A stretch of DNA of 64,000 nt from contig CP141128.1 in NCBI GenBank assembly GCA_035236585.1, forward strand, positions 27,185,618 to 27,249,617, read 5' to 3'. The position numbers and the translations under genes were made by a program. Positions 33,893-47,023 of this stretch are shown one piece after another; positions within the stretch are counted from its first letter, which is position 1; the number at the start of each line of letters is the position of its first letter. Under the pieces are notes generated by a model. That model saw only the letters and a program-made list of their open reading frames with translations, did no database searches and had not been told where the DNA came from. Source of the stretch: Warburgia ugandensis (taxonomy: Eukaryota; Streptophyta; Magnoliopsida; Canellales; Canellaceae).

Positions 33893-36663
33893 ATTGGATG
33901 GTCAACTATGTACATAGAGGAATCACCTTCCAACTACGATTGACTGTGGATACTCTATGGTTTAACCACCAAGAATAGGGTAGTTATCTTATTCACAGGT
34001 AAGGGGCCAATGTGAATCCTTATAGCATAGTGTCGTTAGGGTCTTATAGCCTTTTGTAAGACTATCACAAGTTTTATAAATCATAAGTACTGGATGATTA
34101 TCATATGTCATATAAAATAAAAAATGTCATTCATACCCTTACTTCATAGTTCAAAACTCATACCCTCATTAGGTCCAAAATCAGGCATGTTATTAGGTGA
34201 AAATATAGGATCTCTATGCTAGCACAAATTCTAAGATGCAATAGCACAAATGACACTAGTACTCAATTCTGTGTTCGAAATCTAAAATTGGAAGAATATA
34301 TATATTCTTTCTGTAATCACAGGGATTTGTAAAACTCATTAAATATACATGCATGAATTACAGGGCTGTTCTAGTTAAATCTATCAGTCCTTTGATAAAT
34401 GAGTGATGCTTTAGATTGATTTGCATAATGGTAAACTAGTGAGAGGCTAATTTCCATATTAATGATGGACTGAATTCTAGGTGTTGATTTTAGGTAATTA
34501 TTTAATAATATTATTGTCAATTCTTTTCTCTAATTGGCAACAAGGTAAAGAGGAAAGCATGATGATTTTTTACTATTGTTATATCAAATTTCACTATGGT
34601 TTTAGGATTACTAACATAGCAGAAATTAAGGTGGTTTGGACTGAAATGTAGTAGCAAACAAACAGATTTTGGACTATTTGGAAAAAAAGTCAAAGGGTTT
34701 TATGACAGGTAAAGACTGGCTAATTAGTATCAAGTAATGCATGAATTTTATAGCATGTTTAACCAATGTTTTGTAGAAGGGTAAAGCAAGTTTTGTAATG
34801 GATTTGTAGCATGCTTTTTACTATGTTCATGGACTAATTTGTAGCAGGTTTTGACAATGTTTATTGACTAATTTATAGGAAACAACTAGGATTGTTCAAT
34901 ACCGATATAGCCCTTGATAAAGGGTTGTTTTCAAGAGATATTTGAGGCATTTTGAATAATCTTACATGACTGTAGAAGGATGATCGTTGATCCATTTATA
35001 GGAGTTACAAAATGTTTAATTTGTGGCTGTTTGCTTTGGTTTTGATTGGTCAAATGTTAGGACTTATGAGTTTAGCTTTTTTATTGTTTGCTAAACCAAA
35101 ACAGCCAACTGTTTCTACTATTATGAGTAGGATATAATCATTAAAACATTGAGGTAGTGAACCAATGAGTTGCTACTATGTTTCTCACAGTTTCTATAAG
35201 TCCGAATGTTCATCATTCCATGTTAATCTATGATAGACAGTCACCCATTCCATAGAGTGCAGGAGTTGAATTTTTCACAAATGGTTTACTGCTATAGCAG
35301 CTATCTAACAATCAATCATGGAAATTTTAAACAATGCTCTGCAGAATTTGAATGTTATTGTTTTGCTATGGTTCTTGCTTGGTTTTAGCCCTCGAACATG
35401 AGTTTTAATACATCCTATAACAAAGCATGGAAAATAGGAACACAGAGGATCTGAAGTTACACATTACTTACCAATTCTAAGCAAAATAGAAGGCAAATGT
35501 TATAATGTGCAGGGATTTCATTTACTAGACCAAGGGCTATTGATATAGCTTCTAAGTACTAATTTATCATGATCATTTTCACAAATTTTTTTTGTAGAAC
35601 TTGTATGTTAATGATCCACATGGATTTACATGTTCTAGTTCATAGACACATGTGGAATAAATTAGTCAACAAGACATGAATAGATGCTTCATGCAGAAAA
35701 AAACCCAGACAAGAGAACAAGCACTACTAAACTATGGAACATGTGTGAATCAGAATCAAAATGCAACAAACTCAATCAACAAAACACATCTTAAACTAGA
35801 TAATGAATCTATAAAATATCACCCCTAAACCTGATCTAATCTTAGCTTACTTTTGATTTTCAAACTAGTAGCACGTTACAACAAAACTATAGAGCACAGT
35901 AAGTAGGAAACGATAATTTGAAGGAGAAATATCACACAACGGAAAGCAAAAGTTCAAAATCTTGCTAAGCAAAATCCTACGCCTCCTACCTGACATGGAT
36001 TTGCCCTCTGTCTTGCTCTGAATCTTGCTCTGAAGGACTCAAGATTGTGATGCTCCATTGGCTGTAACCTTCCTCTATTTTTTCACTATTTTTTACTCTA
36101 AAACTCATTGAGTTGCAATGCTCTTCCTGCTGCTATCTTTCTCCCTTCTCTTCCTATCTTTCCCTTTTCTTTTCTACATTTCTTTCTTTCTTTCCATTGT
36201 AAAATCCAACATGTCTTGTGATAGACATGCTCGAGCTAAAAATTTACATCGTTTCTACCACTTAGGTAGATCTATCACTATCTTATCTTACCCCATCAGT
36301 CCTTTCACTTACCATTACACTAGACGTGATTTACCATATGTAAATCATGTGTCTATCCTTAGAATTCTCTCATATTCCTATCCTAATTGATATGTCATGG
36401 ATGAAATTGCACATCAACCATTGATTTGTGAGGCTCCCATTAGATTAAATGTCATCCTTAATCCTAATTGTGCAATTTCTTATGGTTGAGATCACCCAAG
36501 GAAAGATCTAGATGTTCATAACTATATACTAATTTTTTTCCAAAATGACTATTTAATTGTCAACCACTTAAATCATTGAACTAACTTGGTTTCATTGATA
36601 TATTCTTGAAAATAAATACATACATATATATATATATATAACATTAAATTTTGATGTATTACA
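33893..36663 (-). mobile_element. Element H, 3' LTR (minus strand), truncated
   Basis: The minus strand starts TGTAATACATCAAAATT at 36663 next to a purine-rich tract. About 33893-35215 matches 45330-46780 in the 5' LTR (for example GGTCAACTATGTACATAGAGG and the GGTCAAATGTTAGGACTT block). The LTR 3' end is missing because the fragment at 33375-33892 adjoins. A donor-like TCAG|GTAGG lies on the minus strand at 35988-35989. A CT-rich leader lies near 36110-36200. Confidence 0.75.
36622..36640. repeat. (TA)n microsatellite
   Basis: Uninterrupted TA dinucleotides about 25 bases inside the U3 start of the H 3' LTR. Confidence 0.85.
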
Positions 36664-38155
36664 TTCTTTCCTCTCTTTTGAAATTTTGTTTTGAAATTGT
36701 CATGACAAATATGTGAATAGTTCAAGGAATTTCTGTCTCATATCATCTTTTCATTCCCATGTGGCTTCCTTTGTCTAGTGATGTTGCCACATAACCTTGA
36801 CCAATGGAATGGTCATGTTCTTCATAGTCTTCTCTTTCTATCCAAAATCTTTGCCACTTTCTCCCCAAAGGTAAGATCAGGCTGTAATTCAATTAACATC
36901 TAATCAAGCACATGTGTGCAGACCGATGTAAATTTCTACAATGTGTGTGTGTGTGTGTGTGCGTGTGTGTGTGTGTGTGTGAAATACATTATGTATCGTG
37001 GATAGCTATGAAGGCAAGGCCAATCAATATACTATCTGGCCAATCCTTTCCAAGATCTCAAAAGGACCTGCAATCCTTGGGCTCAATTCCCTTTCACACC
37101 AAACATTGTAACACCCTTCATGTAGCTTTTTTTATTGGCTATGTGCTATAAGGAGTTTCTTCTTAATCAACCTCACCTTCTCTATGCAATGCCCTATCAA
37201 CTCAAACTTCACAAACTATTGTTCCCCTATATAGCTCCAATAAGTAGGTGTACGGCATGGTCAGCCATAAAGTGCTTCATAGGGTGCCATGCCAATGTTG
37301 GTGTGATAATTATTGTTGTAGGCAAACTCAACCAATGGGAGGTGCTCATCCTAGTTTCCCTTCCATTCCATGGCTCAAGCTCATAGCATATCCTCAAGCA
37401 TCTAGATGGTCCTCTCTCATTGCCCATTGGTCTATGCATGAAATGTTTGTACTAAACCTCAAAGAAGTACCCAATCCTTCTAGTACACTCTACTAAAAGT
37501 GGGAAGTTAACCCACTATCTCTGTTAGATATGATAGTCAAAGACACTCCATGCACACCCACAATCTCCTTAATGTACATCTTGGCTAAGCTCTTTAGTGG
37601 CTGCTTCTTCCTAATGGGGAGGAAATGAGTAGACTTAGTAAATCTATCTACAATTAACCATATCATGTTATGCCCCCTAGAAGTCCTATGCAATCTCATG
37701 ATAAAATTTATGGTAATGTAGTCCCACTTTCACTCTCAAAGTTCTAAGGTATACAATAATCCTATTGGCCTTTAGTGCTCTGTCCTCACCTTTTGATAGG
37801 TTAGACATCATGCCACAGCCACCAATGTCTTATTTCATGTCCTACCACAAGACGTTCCTCTACAAGTCCTGATACATTTTGGTACCTCTAAGATGTATGG
37901 TGCACTTGATCCATGTGCCACTTGTAATAAGTCTTGCCTCAATCCTACAACTGCTAACACCACAAGCCTGCCTTGAAACCATACACCACCATCAGAACCA
38001 GTCATCAAGCCAGTCTTTCTAGTCATTGCTTGAGTCTCCTTGCACTCCTTCTGAGCTTCCATAACCAATTTAGTGGAAACTAATCTCACAAACACATTAG
38101 CTATCACTCCCTTCATTTTTCTTCTTATAGCATCAGCCACCATATTCACCTTACT
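36664..38155 (-). pseudogene. Element H integrase (decayed)
   Basis: On the minus strand, 37835-38149 starts with the RNase H exit (VADAIRRKMKG) and continues into the spacer and zinc-binding part. 37493-37699 is the integrase core: RGHNMIWLIVDRFTKSTHFL, then IKEIVGVHGVSLTIISNRDS. The motif that should contain the second catalytic Asp reads SNRD, so Asp is replaced by Asn. The C-terminal part lies in 37000-37480 with many stops. A purine tract at about 36664-36690 (minus strand) precedes the LTR. This is a second Tekay/Del-like element, independent of G and more decayed. Confidence 0.8.
36942..36981. repeat. (TG)n microsatellite
   Basis: Forty bases of TG repeats with one GC interruption, lying within the decayed integrase region of element H. 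Confidence 0.95.
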
Positions 38156-38190
38156 AGGGTGGCACTAGTTGGTGAAATCGTAATCCTAAA

Positions 38191-38755
38191 AGTACTCCAT
38201 CCAAAGTCGCTATCTCATGTTGAAGTCACTCTTGCAGAAGTATGTACTTGAGACCCTTATGATCTTTAATGACCTCAAACTTTTCACCACACAAATAATG
38301 TCTCCAGATTTTCAAGATCAAGACCACAACAGCTAGCTCCAAATCATGGGTAAGATAGTTCTCCTCATGAGTCTTCAACTATCTAGATGCATAAGTGATC
38401 ATCTTATCATTCTACATTAGTACACATCAAACTCTTGTCTAAGGCATCATTGTATATTATGAACCCAACACTACCCATCTACAAAGTCAAAATAGGCATT
38501 GTGGTGGGTTTTCTCTTCAACTCTTAGAAACTCTGCTCACAATCAACTATTCACTCAAATGTCTTCTCCATGGTCAAATATGTCATAGGCTGAAAAATGC
38601 AAGAAAATCCCTCAATAATTCTCCTATAAGATCCTATTGGGCTAAGAAAATAGTGAATCTCAGTCATAGTCTTAGGTCTTTCTCGAATAGTGATAGCTTC
38701 CGCCTTCTTAGGACCAACAACAATGCCATCCCTCAAGATCCTACAAGTACTCCAT
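38191..38755. repeat. Tandem duplication in H pol, unit 1
   Basis: AGTACTCCATCCAAAGT begins unit 1 at 38191 and unit 2 at 38756, an offset of 565. The units differ at many sites (roughly one in six to eight in the stretches compared), so the duplication is old. Confidence 0.8.
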
Positions 38756-39300
38756 CCAAAGTTGCTATCTCATGTTCAAGTCACTTTGGAAGAAGATGTA
38801 CTTGAGGCCGTTATGATTTGTAAAGACCTCAAACTTTTCACCGCACAAGTAATGTCTTCAAATTTTCAAGGGCAAGACCACAATAGTTAACTCCAAATCA
38901 TGGGTGAGATAGTTTGCCTCATGAGTATTCAACTATCTAGATGCATAAGTGATCATCTTACCATGCTACATTAGTACACATCAAACTCTTGTTTGAGGTA
39001 TCACCATATACTATGAATCATCCACTACCCACTGACAAAGTCAAAATAGGCATAGTGGGTTTTCTCTTCAACTCTTAGAAACTCTGCTCACACTCATCCA
39101 TCCACTCAAATTTCTTCTCCTCCATAATCAACTATGTCATAGGCTGAAGAATGCAAGAAAATTCTTTATAAATCTCTTATAATATCCTACTAGGCCAAGA
39201 AAATAATGAATCTCCGTCACAATCTTCGGTCTTTCCCAATTAGTGAAGCTTCCACCTTCTTAGGATCAACAGATATGCCATCCCTCGAGATAATGTGGCC
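38756..39300. repeat. Tandem duplication in H pol, unit 2
   Basis: Second unit. Both end in a GCCATCCCTC(A/G)AGAT phrase (about 38728 and 39278), and beyond unit 2 the pol sequence continues uninterrupted. Confidence 0.8.
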
Positions 39301-39850
39301 AAGGAACTGAACTTGGTCAAGCTAGAGCTTACACTTATTGAATTTGGCATACATCTAATGAGTCTGAAGTATCCTTAGTACACCAGTGTTCATCAAGTCC
39401 ATAAATGTTGTAGGAATGCTCCTTAGTCCAATGGCATCATAAGAAATTCATAGCAGCCATACGAGTACAAAAGGCTATTTTAGAAATGTCCTCTTCTAAG
39501 ATCCTCAACTGGTAATATCCCAACCTCATATCAATCTTTGAAAAGACTTTAGAAGATTGTAGCTGATCAAAAACGTCACCCATGCTAGATAAGGGCTACT
39601 TGTTCTTAATGGGAACCTTATTTAATAGTCAATAATCGAGGCACAACCTCATGAATATGTCCTTCTTCTTAACAAATAGCACTAAAGCTTCCCAAGGTGA
39701 GCCATTTGGTTGGATAAATCCATGATCCAATAGTCTTTGTAACTACTCCTTCAGCTCCTTCAACTCAATTAGAGCCATGCAATACGGCGCTTTAAAGATG
39801 TGAATCATCTGCATCAACTCAATGGTAAATTTCAACTCATGCCTTGGTGT

Positions 39851-41462
39851 TAATCTTGGTAGTTCCATTGGAAAGACATTCTAGAACTCTTGAACCACAT
39901 CAATCTCTGATATTCTATCCCATCTCTTCCTAAGTTACCATTCTTATGAGGTAATCCTGGCACCCCTTAGCTGTAAGTCTTACTGTCCTCATAGTTGATA
40001 TGACACTCATGTCGGCCCTGTCTAATCTCCCCTAAAAAGTATAACATTCTTCACCTGAGCTATGGAATGTGACTCTCTTTTTCCTTCTATTGAGCTAACT
40101 AGTCCATGTCTAAGATGGTATCAAAGTTTGTCATGCTCAAGAGGATCAGATCAGCTCCAAGTTCTTTGTCTATTACACTAATAGGCACATCTTATATAAA
40201 TTCCTATGCCCAGACCACATCTCTTACTGGTGTATTAACCACTAGACTACTCATTCTTTGTATTGTGCCAGTCCATACATGATACAAAATTACATGATAT
40301 AAAAGAATGATGGAATGATGATCAACTAATACTCTAACATGTCTACTAGAAATAAAAAACGTACCTTCTACTACCACATTTGAACTGCATGTCTTCTCTA
40401 TTGTTAGGGCAAAGACCCTCCCCTGATTGCTTAGAACTAGTTCCTAAAAAGGTTGTTGACCCTTCTTTAGTTTAAAGGAATCTCAAATAAAATGTCCTCG
40501 CTCACCGCTTTCAAACCAATGATGCTGCTTATAGTTGTAAGGCCTTCATGGGTGATATCCCTTGTAATACTGGCACCATGTGTGATCATCCTCTCTCCTC
40601 CGAATTTTATGGGGTGCTAGTCACTGTGGCTTGACAAATTAGGTGGGTGTAGCTGGCTTCTTGCACTTCCACACCTAATTCTACCCTCCTACCCTTTCAC
40701 GGTCCTTCTGTGACTCCTCGTGGTCACTCTACAAAATAAAGGCTAATTCCACTACTTTAGATAGGGTGTTGGGCTGAGCTATCTATAACTTGCTACCTTG
40801 GCCATACTATAGCACTCTAATGAATTTCTAGGCTGCTTGTTGCTCAATGGGAATAAATTCATGAACTTGGTCTCGTACTACTCCACAATCATAAATCCCT
40901 AGGCCAAACTCAAGAATTAATGTTCCTTATGCTCTTGGACATGAAAAAGAAAATATTTATTGATGAAGAGGATATTAAAATCAAACTACTAAATCTCCTA
41001 TACATCACTAGAATAAGTTTGATCAATTGTAGGCCACCAACGTAAGCCGACCCCCATTAGCCAAGTTTTTGAAGCCTCTGGCTCCTCTTTGCCTATAAAT
41101 TTTGCATTAATATTTCTAAACCATTCCAATAAAGTGTCCTCATGTCTTCATTCCAACCCCCTCAATGGCGCCCCTCCATCACTAGGAGCCTATAATCATT
41201 GCTTCATCCTCTAAAGGAGAAGCTCTATAACATCTTCTGTTATATCACTTGGAGCCTCAGTGCTCTCTTGTGCCCTAGTGGAGGAAGATTCGACTCATTG
41301 GGAACAAGATGCCATATCTACATCTTTTGTGATCATCTAGAATTTTCAATAATAGCATGATCTAATAAGTTTTTATTCCTACTTGTTTAGTGAACTTATG
41401 ACTCATTTTCTCATTATTGGCTCATGATTTCAAGTTGTTTAGTCATGAATAGTTTAAACCTT
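39851..41462 (-). pseudogene. Element H protease and gag (decayed)
   Basis: Minus strand. A DFDVILGMD-type protease motif is recognisable as NFDTILD near 40100-40130. A zinc knuckle remnant at about 40478-40530 reads HWFESGERGHFI followed by a stop, with all three Cys positions changed. The capsid region (about 40700-41300) is stop-rich and only loosely recognisable. The reading direction agrees with the PBS at 41463-41474. Confidence 0.6.
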
Positions 41463-41474
41463 GCTCTGACACCA
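41463..41474 (-). promoter_or_regulatory. Primer-binding site of element H
   Basis: The plus strand shows GCTCTGACACCA, 11 of 12 to the reverse complement of the tRNA-iMet site. It lies 5 bases from the LTR end at 41480. Confidence 0.8.
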
Positions 41475-41479
41475 ATAGT

Positions 41480-41932
41480 TGCAACTCAGGTTTTCAAAAA
41501 TAATTTTTCATAAATTCCTTTAAAAAATATGTAAATATCCTTGGATTTAAAAAAAGAAAAAGAAAAAAAGAAAAGAAATATACCACATATACTAGTTGTC
41601 AAAACTACTTCTTCAAGCTTGTGTATCACTTTCAAAAGCTCCACACATTATCAAAATATACATACAGAATTGTAAACAAGCATTAATAGGACCCATTGTT
41701 CACAAGCTAAACAACTAAGTGGTCCATAATTTCACATGAACATAATCTAGTTCCATATTACATGTTTCACATATATAAGTCCATGATACTGAATTAAAAT
41801 AATGAAGCTAAAGCTAAAACTACTCTTCCTACTTTATCTCCTCTACTTCTTGCTTCTTTTGCTTGCATAAGCTAAACCTAGTACCTGAGAGTTTCATTTG
41901 GAATGTTGGTGGGGTTGAGTATGACCACTCAA
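41480..41932 (-). mobile_element. Element H, 5' LTR, part 1
   Basis: Begins TGCAACTCAGG on the plus strand, the complement of an LTR 3' end. It ends in the hairpin TTGAGT-ATGACC-ACTCAA (41915-41932), where solo LTR E inserted; the last five bases CTCAA are the target duplication. Confidence 0.75.
41915..41932 (-). promoter_or_regulatory. Downstream LTR hairpin (H), hit by insertion E
   Basis: TTGAGT and ACTCAA pair over 6 bp with a 6-base loop, as in LTR F (24718-24738). LTR E is inserted within the second arm. Confidence 0.5.
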
Positions 41933-42163
41933 TGTAATATCCTCAATTTTTACTCCCAAAAATTAGTAATCAAATGAATTAATAAAATTAAAAATTTTGC
42001 AAATAGAATTTTGACTTAAAACTAAAAAATTTAGATAGTACTCATTGATAGGAATTCAATGGTATAAGAAATGCAAAAAACAGAGTTCGGATGAGGGAGA
42101 TATGATCATTTTAAAATCAGAGGGCAATTTGCTAATTAGGCAAGTGACTCGATGTAGAGGGAG

Positions 42164-42178
42164 TCATTTTGATAATGA
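42164..42178 (+). promoter_or_regulatory. U3 hairpin with TTGAT loop (E)
   Basis: TCATT-TTGAT-AATGA, a perfect 5 bp stem, 231 bp from the LTR start. The stem letters differ from those of L1, A and D, but the loop is the same. Confidence 0.55.
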
Positions 42179-44820
42179 AACCCCTTTCCATTCCCATTCC
42201 AACTCCAATGGAGGAAGGTGGTGATCCTATTTCCTTGCAAGGAAATCGGATCTCAAACTACAAAAGTGAGTTTCCTCTTCATTCCCAAGGAGAAACAACC
42301 ATATGATCGTGCCATTTTTGCTCCATTCTCCACCAAACTTAGACCAAATTTTGCTTGCACTAGAGGACCCCGATCTCCCTTCCCCGTCTCTAATCAGGTA
42401 AGCTAAACCCTCTATCCTTTTCTTTTGCTTATTTCCCAACTTTCCCCTCATAGATCCTGGCTGGATCTAGTCTCAATGGCCGTTGGAAGGCCTAAGAAAT
42501 CATAACTGTGGTTTATGGTTAGACCCAAGTTAAGGATAGCTTGCATGATAGATCTAAACTGTCCAATGTGATCTTTGGACCCAAAAACTGTAGAAATGGT
42601 AAAAACAGATAAAAAATCAGAGCATTTGGGGCTCTGATCGATCCAAAACAAGTCGGATGGCTCGAATTCATCATCCCTGATGGACGATGTACCCAGGACA
42701 TCGACTAGAATGCCCAAGCAGAGACAGCATGCGAGAGTGCTCTGTCACGAACACCCGCGCTAGGATGGTATCGCTCACTGTTACTGACAGCCGGAACGCC
42801 TGGCATCCTAGAAACCAAGACGCCCGCGAGAGTGTCCTGGCAACCAGGACGCACTCGGTGCATTTTACAGCATGTCCCAAGGACTTTGGTTTATGCTGGT
42901 ATATATCAATGTAAACCACTCCGTTGGTGCAAACCAATATAAACTGTGAAAATGATCTGGATTTTGATCTGAAATGGTTTTTTTGAGATTTTGGAGGCTA
43001 AAGAAGCCCGATCTTCGATCCAAAAGATCCATTGAAATTGTCTCAACAACACAGACATGAATTTAACCTCCAAATTTTGATCTAAGCATAGTTAGTTGAT
43101 CAAACATAAGAAAATGTACCCAATTACTTCGATCAGGCCAATCAGAGGATGATCAAGCCTTAAAACCTAAATAATTGGATGATTAAAAGGATGAATTGAT
43201 GAATCTAATGAATGGATTATGGTTATTTATCATAAAATTGATTTGGACCATTGATCTAACCTAGATTTTGGAAACTTGTTGATTTAAGGATGATCTGACT
43301 GTCAAATCAAGGTGTAAACTGTAGATACACACTAAAATGAACAGATGAACACAATATAGGATTGATTAATAGTAATTAAAGTTGGTATTAATGATCTAAT
43401 CATAAATGGAAGTCTTAAAGAATGATCCAATGGTTGGTTCACTATAGATTCCATTGAGATGGAATAAATTGAATCTTTTAGAATTAGGAAACATTAAATT
43501 GGTAGACTATAACTTCAATCGACGATCAGATGCGGTAGATAGACATTAAACATTATAGAAACTAATTAACAAAGGAAAAATCAAATGATCTAGACTGTTG
43601 ACCTAGATCAGGAGGATCGTTATATAAAGGGATGCATAAATGGACACAACTTGCGAGAAAAATTATAATATACTTTTGTTGAGGACAATAATTAACATGA
43701 AATAGTACCATGATACTAATAGGTATAATAGAGTGTGTGAGCTAAGAGGATTACATGCTTGATTGGGTTATCTTACATTGAGGTAGGTGACAACATTTAA
43801 TGTTGCAACTTGTTTTCTAAATCTTGCATCATCATATTATCACAATTGATTGTCACATGTTTGTTTATTTATTCAGAAGATCTGTGAATTTCAAAGTTTT
43901 ATGTCATGGTTTGATATGAGATTTCAGTAGTGCATTGAATGGGTTTTTCATGATCAATTGTTTTATGGTATTGATACGGCGTATCTTAGGTATGATTAGT
44001 AAATATCTTTCTTTATCTATTGCATCATTGAGACTGGTGGCTTTTCATACAATTGATGGTGGAGGCTTGCTGGCTAGTCCTTTGAGAGACTAATCCTGGG
44101 ATGAGGGGTGTGCCTTGGGGATTGTGAGCACGAGTGCTCCTGGTTTTTATGGGATACAGGATTTTTGTGTTTTGTGATTTATAACAGGTGCTCTCACTTG
44201 GTGGATGTCTTACTAGAAGGGAGTAGGGCCTGCCACCCAGCCTCTAAATTTATGACGTGATTATGGTGTGATAGACACCTGCCCATAGATGGCTTTCAAT
44301 AGGGGTTTGGTAACATGATAGTCCACACTACCGGTCCAGGCCTTCCCATGGCGACGGACATTAAGTCTCCCATTATGGTGTCAACGAGGAGCAGTGGTGG
44401 TTGAGACCCTGGAGTGGTTGTCACTGTAGCATGACTACCCATACTCTTGATCTGTAAGCTTGCATTATGAGCATGGAGATGTTATTGTATGCCTATGTGT
44501 GACGACACTTAGAGGATTGATATGAGTACTCATGATCTATTGTACGAGTATATGGGATACTCATGGGACCCACATACTTTGAGGTTCCTTGCTTGTTTAT
44601 TGTATGCTCATCGAGATTAGATCATATCATGTTTTACATTAATGAGATTATCATATCTTACATCCATGAGATTTATGTTTCATTGCACATGATGTCTTAA
44701 TACTATATTAGCATTGCTTATGATACTTATGCTTCCTAGATATTATGACCTACACTTATATCAGCATTGTTATTCAATTTTTCTTTTCATGTTTCATTTG
44801 TTATTACATTAAATAGTGAT

Positions 44821-44832
44821 TGAGATATCTCA
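44821..44832 (+). promoter_or_regulatory. Downstream LTR palindrome (E)
   Basis: TGAGATATCTCA is a perfect 12-base palindrome at the position equivalent to the hairpin GAGTATA/TATACTC of L1, C and D. Confidence 0.4.
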
Positions 44833-45124
44833 TTTTGAGGTATGTTTTAAATTCCACATGGACTGCATATGTATATATGTCTCATTTGCCTTGATTATAT
44901 TGATGTTGGGAATGTGGCTGTTGACTAGATGAATCATGTAGTTGTAACTTAGTTTAAAAATGAAAATTTTATTTGAGTTTTGAGTTGATGGTTGACACTT
45001 GGGGTTTTCTTAAAATGAAATTAATTGAAATTGTTTCTCACCATTTTGGTTTTTAAAAATTGGGGCCCCACCTTTTGAAAAGTTTTATTAAAAAGTGTTG
45101 AAAAATCTAGGTCATCACGCTCAA

Positions 45125-46785
45125 TCAATCATTTAAAATCAAATCACAATAACAATAACTCGAATAAAAAAAGGAAATCACTAGATGTACTAAATATCTA
45201 AACATAACCAGAAGATGCGTCAAACATAAAAAAAATAGTCAAATCATAACATATAATTGGATGGCAATGTTTTTCCATTGGCCTTATAAATAACTAGTCT
45301 AAACCCTCGAGGATGATCGACACGGCTATCCTTTCCTACATAACTAGAGGTCAACTATTCACATAGAGGAATCATCTTCGAGCTACACTCAACCGTAGAC
45401 ACCATATGGTCTAACCATCAACTCTCATCGGACAACAAGATGTGTATGGAATTAGTCTTCCCATAATACATACTCCCATAATATGGGCCCTACTATTGCA
45501 TAAGTGTTCTATTTGAAGATCAGGGGCCAATCTGAATCCTCCTAAAATAGTTCTATTAGGGTCTTATTGCCTCTTGTATGACTATTATGATTCTTCTAAA
45601 TCATAAGTATAGGACTACTATCATGTGTCATACAAAATCATAAATGTCATTCACACCCTTGGAGCATAGTTCAAAATTCATAGCCGTTGGGCCCAAAATT
45701 AGGCAACTTATTAGGTGAAAATATAATATCTCAATGCTACCTCAAATTCTAAAATGTAATAGCACAAGTCACATGAGTACTCAATCTTGTGTTTGAAATC
45801 CAAAACCAAAAGCATATATATTCTTTCTAAAATCACAGGGATTTATAAAACTCATTAAACATATATGTACATGAATAGTTCACTGTCAGAATTTTAGGGA
45901 CTATCTTAGTTAAATCCTTTAGTCCTTAAGGTAAAAGAGCAAGGCTTTGGATTGATTTTCATAATAGTAAATTAGTGGATTTGGACTGAATTCTATATCA
46001 ATAATAAACTAATTTATTAGTGTTGATTCTAGGTCTTTGCTTAATATTATTGCTAATTCATTTTATTGTTGGTAATAAGTTATAGATGAAAGTATGTTGG
46101 TTTTGGACAATTGTTGTGTCATATTTCACTGAGGTTCTAGGATTATAAACACATTAGAAATCAAGGCGATTTGGGCTGAAATGTAGCAGTAAAACAAAAT
46201 TAGAGCTTGTACTATTTGTAACAAATGATAGCAGGTTTTATGACAGGTAACAACTAACTAATTAGTATCAAGTAATAGGTAACTTTTTAGCAAATTTTAC
46301 CATTACTTTGTAGTAGGTGTTAAGGAAGGTTTTTGTGATGGATTTGTAACATGTTTTTTATTGTGTTCTTGCACTAGTTTGTAGTAGGTTTTGACTACAT
46401 TTATAGATTGATTTATAGGGAATAACTGGGATGGCTCAATACTAGTATAGCTTTTGATAAAGGGCTAGCTACACTAGATGTTTGATGCATTTTGAAGAAT
46501 CTTGCATGCCTGCAAAAGATTGATCCCTATTCTTTTTCTACGACTTAGAAAGATTTAAATTTACATCTGTTTGCTTTGGTTTCAATCAGTCAAATGATAG
46601 GACTTCTAAGTCTAGCTTTTTTACTACTTCCTCAAGCTGAAACAATCATCCAATGGTTAACTGGTTCTACTGTTTCGAGTAGGATCCAATCATAAAATCA
46701 TTAAGGCAATGAACCAATGAGTTATTACTAGTTACTCATGGTTCTTACAAGTTCGAGTGTTCTCCATTCCATGTCAATAATTCTG
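45125..46785 (-). mobile_element. Element H, 5' LTR, part 2 (truncated)
   Basis: Continues the LTR beyond E. 45330-46780 is homologous to 33893-35215. Homology stops at CATTCCATGT near 46780, so the U3 start of this LTR (about 1.4 kb, still present in the 3' LTR as 35215-36663) is lost. Confidence 0.75.
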
Positions 46786-47023
46786 AAAAAGTTTAGTTTC
46801 TATGAAATTTTTTATAAAAAAGGATAATAAATATAGTAATTGTATACAAATCTATTAATCTCCTAAAGTCCAAAGATAACACTTAATTCTCAAAAAATTC
46901 GATTCGCATTTGTGTAAAGGAACTTTCCATAAAGATCTGAAAAAATTCCTAAATTTTTTTCTTAAATGATTTTGACTAAAAAATCACCAAAAAGTTACTA
47001 TGAACACATCAACTTTGAAAATA
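46786..47023 (-). mobile_element. Athila-like element Y, 3' LTR fragment
   Basis: Short AT-rich stretch between the truncated H LTR and the purine tract of Y (CCCCACCCC on the plus strand at 47024-47032). By position it is the U3 start of Y's 3' LTR. No second copy is in the window to confirm it. Confidence 0.4.

Larger units (their letters stand above)
38156..39850 (-). pseudogene. Element H RT and RNase H with internal duplication
   Basis: On the minus strand: FSKIDMR near 39515, the region of LNKVPIKNK near 39620, and the thumb YAKFNKCKL..QVQFLGHIISRDGI at 39255-39355. Between MDLMNT (about 39395) and YAKF the segment that should carry the FVDD active site is missing, so RT is inactive. 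RNase H residues [14 protein letters not shown] lie at about 38225-38285. A 565 bp tandem duplication (38191-38755 and 38756-39300) repeats the RT connection and RNase H start. Confidence 0.75.
41933..45119 (+). mobile_element. Solo LTR E, 3187 bp, nested in H
   Basis: Starts TGTAATATCCTCAATTTT and ends AATCTAGGTCATCACG (terminal CA mutated to CG). Perfect CTCAA target duplications lie at 41928-41932 and 45120-45124. H's LTR resumes at 45125. No internal domain, so it is a solo LTR. Sense features: hairpin TCATT-TTGAT-AATGA (42164-42178) followed by ACCCC, donor-like TCAG|GTAAG (42398), an AGGTAGGTG box (43781-43789), a GC-richer block (about 44040-44460), and palindrome TGAGATATCTCA (44821-44832). 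Confidence 0.9.
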
